NCBI RefSeq assembly: GCF_000429025.1 | Contig: NZ_AUBB01000017.1 | Span: 124,001-188,000, forward strand | Reading direction: 5' to 3' | From: Actinospineispora spinosispora DSM 44797 | GTDB lineage: Bacteria > Actinomycetota > Actinomycetes > Mycobacteriales > Pseudonocardiaceae | DNA length: 64,000 bases | Part shown: piece by piece, positions 34,672 through 41,904 of the stretch | How positions within the stretch are numbered: the stretch's first letter is position 1 | Layout of the letters: each line of letters starts with the position of its first letter | Position numbers and translations under genes: made by a program | The notes under the pieces: generated by a model | What the model saw: only the letters and a program-made list of their open reading frames with translations | Database searches by the model: none | Told to the model about the DNA's origin: nothing

Positions 34672-36312
34672 ATGCTAAGAACTGAGGTGATGCTTGCTAC
34701 CGCCACACCGGACGCCGATCGCGCGACCCAGAACTGGCTGGCGCCTCTCCTGGTGCTGATGGTCGGGAGCTTCCTGCCCCCGATGGACAGCGCGATCGTC
34801 AACGTGGCGATCCCGCACATCCAGAAGGACCTCGGCGGCGGCAGCGACGACGTCGCCTGGATCAGCACGGCGTTCTCGCTGGGCCTGGCCGTGTTCGTGC
34901 CGACGAGCAACTGGCTGGCGAACCGACTCGGGCCGACGCTGCTGCACCGCGTCGCGATGATCGGGTTCCTGCTGGGATCGACGCTGTGCGGTCTGGCCTG
35001 GGACCTCAACAGCCTCATCGCGTTCCGCGTGCTGGCCGCGATCCCCGGCAGCATCGTGCCGGTGGTCACCATCTCGATGATCTACCAGATCGTGCCGAAG
35101 GACAAAATCGGCGCGGCGATGGGTCTGTACGGACTGGGGGTCGCCGCGGCGCCGAGCTGCGGCCCGACCATCGGCGGGCTCCTGGTCGAAGATCTGAGCT
35201 GGCGCTGGATCTTCCACTTCAAGACCCCGATCGGCATCGCCGCCGTGCTCGCCGGGCTGTTCCTGCTGCCGAGGCTGAGCAGGGGCCCCTCGGCGCAGAG
35301 GTTCGACTGGTGGGGCTTCCTGACCTTCGGCTACGGCCTCGCCGCGATCATCGTGGTGTCCTCCAAGGGCCAGAAGTGGCACTGGGACTCCTATCTGGTG
35401 ATGATCCTCGCCGCGAGCGCCGTGGTGTCGCTCGCCCTGTTCGCGGTCATCGAGAACGAGGTCGAGCACCCGCTGATCGACCTGCGGCTGTTCCGGTGCT
35501 GGCCGTTCATCAACTCGCTGCTGCTCATCGGGGTGCTGATGATCAGCCTGTTCGCCACGATGTACTACCTGCCGCAGTTCCTGCAGAGCGCACAGGGACT
35601 GACCGCTCACTCCACCGGCATGGTGCTGCTGCCGATGGGACTGATGATGGTCGTCCTGGTGCCGTTGGCGGGCGTGCTCTACGACAAGTTCGGTCCACGG
35701 CTGCCCGCTCTCATCGGGCTGTCCGGCAGCGTTCTGGGTGCCTACCTACTGGCCACCGGCATCAACGTCGACATGACGAGAACCGAGGCCACCGTCTGGG
35801 TCATGGTGGCGGTCCTCGGCGGCGGACTGGGCATGATGCCGATCATGACCAACGGCCTGAACTGGCTGCCGCCGCACCTGGTCGGGTACGGCGGGGCGAT
35901 GAACAACGTCGTGCAACGGGTGGCGTCCGCACTCGGCGTGGCGATCATGGGCATTCTGGTGTCCAGGGTGAAGGCCCAGCTGTCCTCGGACACCGGCTCG
36001 TTGCAGACCGCGTCGACACTGCCGCAGTACCAGAACGCCGACCAGGCGAAGCTCCTCGGTCTCTACAAGACCGCGCAACTGCACGTCCAGGCCATGTCCT
36101 ACGCCGACATGTTCATCGCCACCGGTGCCGCGACCGGTGTCGGGGTGCTGCTCGTACTGATGCTGAAGAAGCCACCGCCCTCGACCCCGCAGCCCGCGCA
36201 ACCCACTGTGCCCTCCGAGCCGGTCGCGGTGGAACCGGACGACGACGTGCGCCTGCCGGAACCGCGCGACAGGCGGATCGACGCCGACGCGGTCAGCGCA
36301 TCCAGGCGGTAG
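34672..36312 (+). CDS. DHA2 (EmrB/QacA) family MFS exporter
   Basis: 546 residues with 14 predicted membrane segments. SFLPPMDSAIVNVAIPHIQK at helix 1, the NWLANRLGPTLLHR loop, RVLAAIPGSIVPVVTISMIY and YGLGVAAAPSCGPTIGGLL (motif C of antiporters) identify a 14-helix drug:H+ antiporter. The C-terminal 40 residues are a Pro-rich cytosolic tail. An alternative ATG lies six codons later. Its 3' end is 4 bp from the convergent DUF4188 gene. Substrate unknown. Confidence 0.9.
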   Translation: MLRTEVMLATATPDADRATQNWLAPLLVLMVGSFLPPMDSAIVNVAIPHIQKDLGGGSDDVAWISTAFSLGLAVFVPTSNWLANRLGPTLLHRVAMIGFLLGSTLCGLAWDLNSLIAFRVLAAIPGSIVPVVTISMIYQIVPKDKIGAAMGLYGLGVAAAPSCGPTIGGLLVEDLSWRWIFHFKTPIGIAAVLAGLFLLPRLSRGPSAQRFDWWGFLTFGYGLAAIIVVSSKGQKWHWDSYLVMILAASAVVSLALFAVIENEVEHPLIDLRLFRCWPFINSLLLIGVLMISLFATMYYLPQFLQSAQGLTAHSTGMVLLPMGLMMVVLVPLAGVLYDKFGPRLPALIGLSGSVLGAYLLATGINVDMTRTEATVWVMVAVLGGGLGMMPIMTNGLNWLPPHLVGYGGAMNNVVQRVASALGVAIMGILVSRVKAQLSSDTGSLQTASTLPQYQNADQAKLLGLYKTAQLHVQAMSYADMFIATGAATGVGVLLVLMLKKPPPSTPQPAQPTVPSEPVAVEPDDDVRLPEPRDRRIDADAVSASRR

Positions 36313-36316
36313 TGCC

Positions 36317-36868
36317 TCACCCGGTCTGCGTGCCGCGCGCCCCGACATCGTCGACCCCGTCTGGTTGCGCGGCGACGCGTTCGGCACGGCGTTGTCTGGC
36401 AAGGCGCTGGCGGGCCGTGTCCCGCGACCTGTCCACCGGGACCGGGCCGAGCGCTCCGCCCAGCCCGAACACCGGCATGTTGACGTACATCGCCTCCGAG
36501 TTCCCGGGCAGCACCTGGAAGGTCTCGTGGTAGATACCGACGCTGCCGTCGTTGCCGACCCGCTGGTTGAACTCGCGCCAGGTGCGGGCGTGCGGTGCCT
36601 GTGAGTCCGAGGCGAACGCCATCAGCTCGTCCATGCTGCGCCAGTACTGCACCAGGATGAGGGTGCGGCCGAACCAGTACCTGCTCTGCAGCAGGCCGGC
36701 GTCACCCCGGTCGAGATAGCGCAGCATGCGCGCCATCCCGGTGAGGATGAACCACCATTTGTCGATGCGCCACCAGTGGTTGAACCGCATACCGATCAGG
36801 AACACCACAACACCGTCGTCCGACAGCTCGGCGGTGTAGCGGCCCGGTTGCACGGGATTACTGAACAC
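36317..36868 (-). CDS. DUF4188 family protein
   Basis: 183 residues from a GTG nine bases after GCAGG; the longer frame enters the upstream permease gene and is rejected. MRFNHWWRIDKWWFILTGM, WFGRTLILVQYWRSMDELM, and IYHETFQVL with YVNMPVFGLGGALGP are diagnostic of DUF4188, a ferredoxin-like monooxygenase-related family. It follows the YrbE pair by 17 bp on the same strand and is probably co-transcribed with it. Function unknown. Confidence 0.83.
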   Translation of the reverse strand: MFSNPVQPGRYTAELSDDGVVVFLIGMRFNHWWRIDKWWFILTGMARMLRYLDRGDAGLLQSRYWFGRTLILVQYWRSMDELMAFASDSQAPHARTWREFNQRVGNDGSVGIYHETFQVLPGNSEAMYVNMPVFGLGGALGPVPVDRSRDTARQRLARQRRAERVAAQPDGVDDVGARGTQTG

Positions 36869-36885
36869 GAAATCGACCTGCCTTC

Positions 36886-37674
36886 TCAGTTGGCGACCGG
36901 TGCGTTGGGGCTCAGTCCCCAGAAGAGCTGGGTGCCGAGCACCCCGATGATGTGGATGAGCACCATGTTGATCATCATCGAGCGGGCGGTGGCTCTTCCC
37001 ACCCCGACCGGGCCGCCGTGTGCGGTGAACCCGTGGTAGCAACCGACCAGCACAATGACCGTTCCCATCGCCATCACCTTGAGCTGTGCGTACAGGAAGT
37101 CGCCGGGAGTCTGGTACAGCCAGAAGATGTACAGGTACCCGCCGGAGGAGACCCCGCCGAGGTTGATCACCGTGACGAAGTACTCCGCCAGGTACATGAT
37201 GGCAAGCCCGATGGTGAACAGGAAGGGGATGGCGATCCAGGCCGCGAGCAGCCGAGTTCCGACGAGGTAGGTACGTGACCGGACGCCCATGACCTCCATG
37301 GCGTCGATCTCGTCGGCGACGCGCATCGACCCGAGCTCCGCGACGAACCCGCACCCGACCTTCGCGGCGAAGATGTAGCCCCACATGTACGGCGCGAGCT
37401 CACGCAGGCCGCACCAGGCGTTGAACACCCCCGAGTACAGCGGCGCCCCGACCTGCTTGAGCGTGTAGGCGGCCTCGGTTCCGCACATCGTCCCGATCAC
37501 ACCCTGCATGGCCCAGATGATCAGTCCGCTGGTCAGGATGAGCACGCCGGCCTGGTGCGCGACCTCGCTCGCGTACCTGCGGGTGTGCGGCAGCTCGCGG
37601 ATCACGCTGCCGCTGAACCGCACGATCTCGCCCACCGAGGCGAGGGAGCCGCGCACGGTGACCTGGGCGCTCAT
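36886..37674 (-). CDS. MlaE/YrbE family ABC transporter permease (second of pair)
   Basis: 262 residues with about five membrane segments. FAAKVGCGFVAELGSMRVAD and EIDAMEVMGVRSRTYLVGTR form the conserved EExDA-type loop of MlaE/YrbE permeases that contacts the ATPase. FTAHGGPVGVGRATARSMMI near the C terminus is also typical. The ATG overlaps the stop of the first permease gene (ATGA). In mycobacteria and relatives such pairs precede mce genes and import lipids or sterols; here mce genes are absent. Confidence 0.92.
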   Translation of the reverse strand: MSAQVTVRGSLASVGEIVRFSGSVIRELPHTRRYASEVAHQAGVLILTSGLIIWAMQGVIGTMCGTEAAYTLKQVGAPLYSGVFNAWCGLRELAPYMWGYIFAAKVGCGFVAELGSMRVADEIDAMEVMGVRSRTYLVGTRLLAAWIAIPFLFTIGLAIMYLAEYFVTVINLGGVSSGGYLYIFWLYQTPGDFLYAQLKVMAMGTVIVLVGCYHGFTAHGGPVGVGRATARSMMINMVLIHIIGVLGTQLFWGLSPNAPVAN

Positions 37675-38549
37675 CGGTAGACCTGCATGTACGGGTGGAG
37701 CCCGAGCAGCAACGCGGTGAACACGTAGTTGGTGGAGTAGATCAGCGCGAAGGCGATCACCACGGCCTGGTTGACCGCGCGGCCGACCCCCATCGGTCCG
37801 CCCTGCGCGTGGTAGCCCTTGTAGGCGCACACGATGCCGACGATCAGTCCGAACATGAACGTCTTCACGACGCTGCCCCACATGTCCGTGGTGGTGGCGT
37901 TCGCCCAGAAGTTGGCGAAGAAGGCGTCGGAGTCGGCGCCGAGCTCGAAGGCGGCGAGCCAGCCACCCAGCACTCCGAACACCAGCGCGACCAGGTCCAT
38001 CAGTCCGGTCATGATGACCAGCGCGACCACTCGCGGCAGGATGATCACCCGGATCGGGTCGACGCCGAGAACCTCCATGGCGTCGAACTCCTCGCGGATA
38101 CGCCGGGCGCCGAGATCGGCTGTGATCGACGTACCGATCACGCCCGCGACGACCATGGCGTTGATCCACGGAGCGAACTCCCGGACGCTCGCCATGATGA
38201 AGAACGACCCGAGGCGCTCGGGCATGCCGAACAGGCTGAAGAAGTTGCCACCCTGCAGACCTGGCGCACCGAAGCCGAACGCGACGCAGGACACCATCAT
38301 CGGCATCCAGCACAGTTTGAGGATCTCGTACATCTGGTCGCGGACCTCGCCCCAGTAGCCGAGTGGGCTGCCCACCGAGGTACGCACCACGCGGGCGAGC
38401 AGGATCGTCATCCCGCCGGCCTGTTCCAGCGCTCGCGCGACCCCGCCCACCGCGCCGGAGGCCAGCACGGCCGTTCGACCGGGACGATGTCGTGTCGCGG
38501 TCGGTCCGGTGTGGACAGCTGCTGCCGACGGCGTCGTTGCCTCGAGCAT
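37671..38549 (-). CDS. MlaE/YrbE family ABC transporter permease (first of pair)
   Basis: 292 residues. About 60 residues of variable N terminus precede the permease core. SITADLGARRIREEFDAMEV and LGVDPIRVIILPRVVALVIM form the conserved cytoplasmic loop, and CAYKGYHAQGGPMGVGRAVN is the C-terminal block. It is the first gene of a leftward operon (two permeases and DUF4188) and is divergent from a TetR gene with a palindrome between them. An Mce/Mla-type ATPase (MceG) must be supplied from elsewhere. Confidence 0.92.
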   Translation of the reverse strand: MLEATTPSAAAVHTGPTATRHRPGRTAVLASGAVGGVARALEQAGGMTILLARVVRTSVGSPLGYWGEVRDQMYEILKLCWMPMMVSCVAFGFGAPGLQGGNFFSLFGMPERLGSFFIMASVREFAPWINAMVVAGVIGTSITADLGARRIREEFDAMEVLGVDPIRVIILPRVVALVIMTGLMDLVALVFGVLGGWLAAFELGADSDAFFANFWANATTTDMWGSVVKTFMFGLIVGIVCAYKGYHAQGGPMGVGRAVNQAVVIAFALIYSTNYVFTALLLGLHPYMQVYR

Positions 38550-38566
38550 GACCGTGCTCCATCCAT

Positions 38567-38590
38567 CAGTAAACGGGTGTGTGTTTACTG
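38567..38590. promoter_or_regulatory. 24-bp palindrome between the yrbE operon and the TetR gene
   Basis: CAGTAAAC and GTTTACTG are exact inverted repeats separated by 8 bases (GGGTGTGT). The element lies 18 bp before the first permease start and 44 bp before the TetR start, in an AT-richer intergenic stretch. It is the obvious candidate operator for the TetR protein encoded to its right. Confidence 0.7.
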
Positions 38591-38633
38591 GCGAATAGTA
38601 AGCAAGTCGGTAATCACCTGTAAAGTGACCCGT

Positions 38634-39260
38634 ATGAGTGCGGCAGCGGTGAAACGACAGCGCAACCCGCGAGGTCAGGGCGCACAGCTACGCGATGACA
38701 TCCAGGCAGCGGCCACGGAGCTCCTGGAAGAGACCGGCAACGAGGACGCGGTCACGCTCCGCGCGGTGGCCCGGCGGATCGGCATCACCGCGCCGGCGAT
38801 CTACAGCCACTTCCCCGACCGTGAGTCGATCCTCGAGGCGGTCGTCGATGCGGCGTTCGACGACCTGTACGTCGCGGTGTCGACGGCAGTCGCGGCACAG
38901 ACCGACCCGGTGGATCAGCTGCGCGGTGCGTGCGAGGCCTACCTCGAGTTCGCCGAGGAGCAGTCCGGCAGGTACCACGTCTTGTTCGACCGCCGCCGCA
39001 CGCTGACCACCGGCATCGCCAAGGCGGACTCCGTCCACACCATGGTCGGCGCCGAGGCGTTCGCCACCCTCATCACCGGGATCGAGAACTGCGTCGCGGC
39101 GGGACGCTCGTCCAGCAACGATCCGGTGCGCGACGCGACGGCACTGTGGATCGCGCTGCACGGATACGCCACGCTGCGCACGAACGTCCCATACTTTCCC
39201 TGGTCGGAGGACGACGACACGCTGGAGAACCTCGTCCACCGCCTGGCTCGGCTCACCTGA
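38634..39260 (+). CDS. TetR/AcrR family transcriptional regulator
   Basis: 208 residues. After a basic N terminus, LRAVARRIGITAPAIYSHFP is the recognition region of the helix-turn-helix and is followed by DRESILEAVVDAAF. The C-terminal domain resembles the TetR_C_13/WHG type, with YLEFAEEQSGRYHVLFD. Divergent from the yrbE pair, with a palindromic operator candidate between. The ligand may be the lipid that the transporter carries (inference). Confidence 0.92.
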   Translation: MSAAAVKRQRNPRGQGAQLRDDIQAAATELLEETGNEDAVTLRAVARRIGITAPAIYSHFPDRESILEAVVDAAFDDLYVAVSTAVAAQTDPVDQLRGACEAYLEFAEEQSGRYHVLFDRRRTLTTGIAKADSVHTMVGAEAFATLITGIENCVAAGRSSSNDPVRDATALWIALHGYATLRTNVPYFPWSEDDDTLENLVHRLARLT

Positions 39261-39283
39261 TCAGCCCCACCGAAACCGGGTGG

Positions 39284-39306
39284 ACAGCCCTCATACGGTG
39301 GTGATC
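39284..39306. repeat. Half-copy of the conserved hairpin repeat (copy 3)
   Basis: The 23-mer starting ACAGCCCTCATACGGTGGTG matches 20 of 23 bases of the right arm of copy 1 (15085-15107). No matching left arm is present, so it cannot fold as the other copies do. It lies 24 bp after the TetR stop codon. It may be a decayed copy. Confidence 0.5.
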
Positions 39307-39345
39307 TTGGATTGAGAGCCCACGCCCGAGGGAAGTGATGATCAG

Positions 39346-40113
39346 GTGAACGACGACGACTTCGTCGCGCACGTCGCGGATCGGCTCATCGCGCTCCCCC
39401 ACGTCGACGCGGTGACGCTCGGCGGGTCCCGGGCGCAACGCACCCACCGCCCGGACAGCGACTGGGACATGGCGGTCTACTACCGGGACACCTTCGACCC
39501 CGGCGACCTGCGCGCCCTGGGCTGGCCCGGCGAGGTGTTCGAGCTGGGCGCGTGGGGTGGCGGGGTGTTCAACGGAGGCGCATGGCTGGAGGTCGACGGT
39601 CGGCGCGTCGACGTGCACTACCGCGATCTCTGCTCGGTCGAGCACGAGCTGGCCGAGGCGCGGGCGGGCCGATTCCGGATCGAGCCGCTCTTGTTCCACC
39701 TCGCCGGCATCCCGTCCTACCTCGTCGTCGCCGAGCTGGGGATCAATGAGGTGCTGCGTGGACAGCTGCCCCGTCCCACCTATCCGGCGGCGCTGCGTGC
39801 GGCGGCGCCCACGGTGTGGTGGAACAGTGCCGAGCTGCTGTTCGGCTACGCCAGGTCGAGCCATGCCGCGCACGCTCGGCTGACCCAGTGCGTCGGGCTG
39901 CTCGCACAGGGCACGTCCCAGGCCGCGCACGCCGTTCTCGCGGCGAGGGGCGAGTGGGTCACGAACGAGAAGACACTGCTGTCCCGCGCGGGTCTTGCGC
40001 AGGTGGATGAGCTCCTCGCCGACGCGCGGCCCACGTCCGGCTCGTTGGACGAGGTCACCGACCAGGTGCACGGTCTGTGCGGGAGCGCGGTCCGCTCCGC
40101 TACGACGGGCTGA
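39346..40113 (+). CDS. Nucleotidyltransferase domain protein (aminoglycoside-adenylyltransferase-like)
   Basis: 255 residues from a GTG. TLGGSRAQRTHRPDSDWDMA carries the pol-beta motif: Gly27-Ser28 and the metal-binding Asp39 and Asp41; a third acid may be the Asp in RRVDVHYRD. The C-terminal helical domain contains WWNSAELLFGYARSSHAAHA. The family includes aminoglycoside and lincosamide adenylyltransferases as well as housekeeping enzymes; resistance is possible but not shown. Its end overlaps the convergent GNAT gene by 14 bp. Confidence 0.78.
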   Translation: MNDDDFVAHVADRLIALPHVDAVTLGGSRAQRTHRPDSDWDMAVYYRDTFDPGDLRALGWPGEVFELGAWGGGVFNGGAWLEVDGRRVDVHYRDLCSVEHELAEARAGRFRIEPLLFHLAGIPSYLVVAELGINEVLRGQLPRPTYPAALRAAAPTVWWNSAELLFGYARSSHAAHARLTQCVGLLAQGTSQAAHAVLAARGEWVTNEKTLLSRAGLAQVDELLADARPTSGSLDEVTDQVHGLCGSAVRSATTG

Positions 40114-40777
40114 CCTCGGCGTACCAGTGGCGGCCCCGGGTCCGGCGCCAATGGCGCCCTCGGCGGGTGCCCTCAGGGCCGCCCGGCCCGGCGAAGTCCG
40201 GGTGCAGCTCGGTGAAGCGTTCCGCGTCGATACCCATCCGCACCAGGTCCTTGATCCCGCCGTGGAGCAGCTCGGTGTCCCGAGACCGACCCTCCTCCCT
40301 GAACCCGAGGCCTTGGTGCAGCGACAGCGAGGACAGGTTGCCGCCGAAGATGCTGACCTCGCACTCGCGGTAACCACGCTGGGTGAACATGAACCCGAGC
40401 AGGATGGCTATGGCGTCGCCGGCGTAGCCGCACCGCCGGTGCCGCGGTCCGATACCGATGCCGTAGCTGAACCGTCCGGACGACGGGTCCGCCTCGATCG
40501 CGCAGACCGATCCGACGAGCATGCCGCCGCGCAGGGTCTCGATGGCGAACTGCAGGCTGGGGTCCTCAGCCGCGGCCCGATGGGCGGCCCAGTGCCGGTA
40601 CCCGCCGATTCGCGGGTCGCCACCCCGTGCCGCATCACGGTCGAAGCGGATGAGGGTGCGGAGGTCGGGCCCGGCGATCTCGCGGAGCCGGACCTTGCGG
40701 CCCACCGTGCCGGACAGCTCCGTCGACGCCGGCGCACCGGTCCTCGCCAGGCCCCAGCGGGGCCGGTGCATCATCAT
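40100..40777 (-). CDS. GNAT family N-acetyltransferase
   Basis: 225 residues from the first of three consecutive ATG codons; the exact start is uncertain because no strong ribosome site is present. VRLREIAGPDLRTLIRFDRD starts the fold, and GIGPRHRRCGYAGDAIAILL is the acetyl-CoA binding motif A (RRCGYA in place of RGxGxA). GNLSSLSLHQGLGFREEGR is motif B. The acceptor is unknown. It follows the molybdoenzyme gene by 67 bp on the same strand. Confidence 0.8.
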   Translation of the reverse strand: MMMHRPRWGLARTGAPASTELSGTVGRKVRLREIAGPDLRTLIRFDRDAARGGDPRIGGYRHWAAHRAAAEDPSLQFAIETLRGGMLVGSVCAIEADPSSGRFSYGIGIGPRHRRCGYAGDAIAILLGFMFTQRGYRECEVSIFGGNLSSLSLHQGLGFREEGRSRDTELLHGGIKDLVRMGIDAERFTELHPDFAGPGGPEGTRRGRHWRRTRGRHWYAEVSPS

Positions 40778-40844
40778 CGGCGACAACGATACCGAGCCCG
40801 TGAACCAACGCCTCGCCGATTCACGCAAGAGTGGAGCGGTGCCG

Positions 40845-41801
40845 CTAGCGAACACTCAGCGTCACCGAATGCACCTGGTTACGCGCGTCGGCAAGCGGCT
40901 GGACCCGTCCGAGGGCATCGGTCGCCCTCGCGGTGATCTCATGATCGCCTGCCTCGAATCGGTGCCGGTGGGAGAACCGCTGCCAGCCGAACGTGCCGGT
41001 CGGTCGCCGCTCCAGCTCGGTATCCGTCCAGGATCCACCGATCCGCAGTTGCAGACGCTCGATCTGCGCCGCGCCCCACGCCCAGCCCTCGATCAGCACC
41101 TCGCCGGGCGCCCGGGATCCGGGCGCGATGGTGATCAGGCTGGTGACATCGATGTCGCGCACCGGCCTGGGTTCTGAGGATCCTGGTTCGAGGCGTTGGT
41201 ACAGCCGTGTCGTGAACAGGTGTTCGGGCCTGCGGTCGGTCACGGTGAGCTCGCGGAGCCACTTGACGTTGTTCGTGCCGAAGTAGCCGGGCACGAACAA
41301 CCTCGCCGGGAACCCGTGTTCCGCGGTGAGCGGCGCGCCGTTCATCTCGTAGGCCACGATGCCCCGTTCGACGGCGATCTCGAGAGGCAGGTCCTTCAGG
41401 TACTCGGTGCAGTCGACGTCGTCGAACCGGCCCGAGTCCATGCCCTCGGCCCACAGGGCCGTCGCTCCCGGTTCCACCCCCGCGGCCATGAGCAGGTCGG
41501 CCACGGGGACACCGCGCCACACGACGTTCGCCGCGCGCCGGACCGGGATCGAGGGCGCGAGCGGGTTGCCGAAGCACTCCAGTACGGCCGTAACGGTCAC
41601 CGATGGCAGCGCCCTCAGCCCCGACATGGTGAGTTCTAGCGGCTCGGTGACCGCGCCGCCGATCCGCAACGACCAGTCCCGCTCGGCGACCCGGGCGATC
41701 CCGAAGTGCCCGATGACGTACACGTTCTCGATCTCGGTCACCCGGGACCGCAACGCGGTCGGCGGCAGGGTCAGCTTGGTCGGTCCACCCGAACCCGTCA
41801 T
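40845..41801 (-). CDS. Sulfite-oxidase-like molybdopterin-dependent oxidoreductase
   Basis: 318 residues. The molybdopterin domain contains TAVLECFGNP, with Cys76 as the expected molybdenum ligand, then VVWRGVPVADLLMAAGV and EHGFPARLFVPGYFGTNNVK. The C-terminal part from about residue 210 is the Mo-co dimerisation (Ig-like) domain (VLIEGWAWGAAQIERLQLRI). No haem domain and no Tat signal, so it is a cytosolic, YedY/sulfite-oxidase-type enzyme with an unknown electron acceptor. It begins 37 bp from a perfect 53-bp palindrome. Confidence 0.88.
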   Translation of the reverse strand: MTGSGGPTKLTLPPTALRSRVTEIENVYVIGHFGIARVAERDWSLRIGGAVTEPLELTMSGLRALPSVTVTAVLECFGNPLAPSIPVRRAANVVWRGVPVADLLMAAGVEPGATALWAEGMDSGRFDDVDCTEYLKDLPLEIAVERGIVAYEMNGAPLTAEHGFPARLFVPGYFGTNNVKWLRELTVTDRRPEHLFTTRLYQRLEPGSSEPRPVRDIDVTSLITIAPGSRAPGEVLIEGWAWGAAQIERLQLRIGGSWTDTELERRPTGTFGWQRFSHRHRFEAGDHEITARATDALGRVQPLADARNQVHSVTLSVR

Positions 41802-41837
41802 CCCGCCATCCTGGCGCTTACCGGCCCCCCCTCCAAC

Positions 41838-41890
41838 GGCACGAATGTGGCTTTAGGGACGTTCAACGTCCCTAAAGCCACATTCGTGCC
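41838..41890. repeat. Perfect 53-bp palindrome (26-bp arms, 1-base centre)
   Basis: The left arm begins GGCACGAATGTGGCTTTAGG and continues GACGTT; after a single C at 41864 the exact complement follows. It is only about 50 per cent GC and stands out from its surroundings. It lies between the stop of the amino acid permease gene and the start of the molybdoenzyme gene, which run in the same direction. It could act as a terminator or be a miniature mobile or REP-like element; I recall similar palindromes in other Pseudonocardiales. Confidence 0.92.
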
Positions 41891-41904
41891 AGTGGGGCAT
41901 GCCG

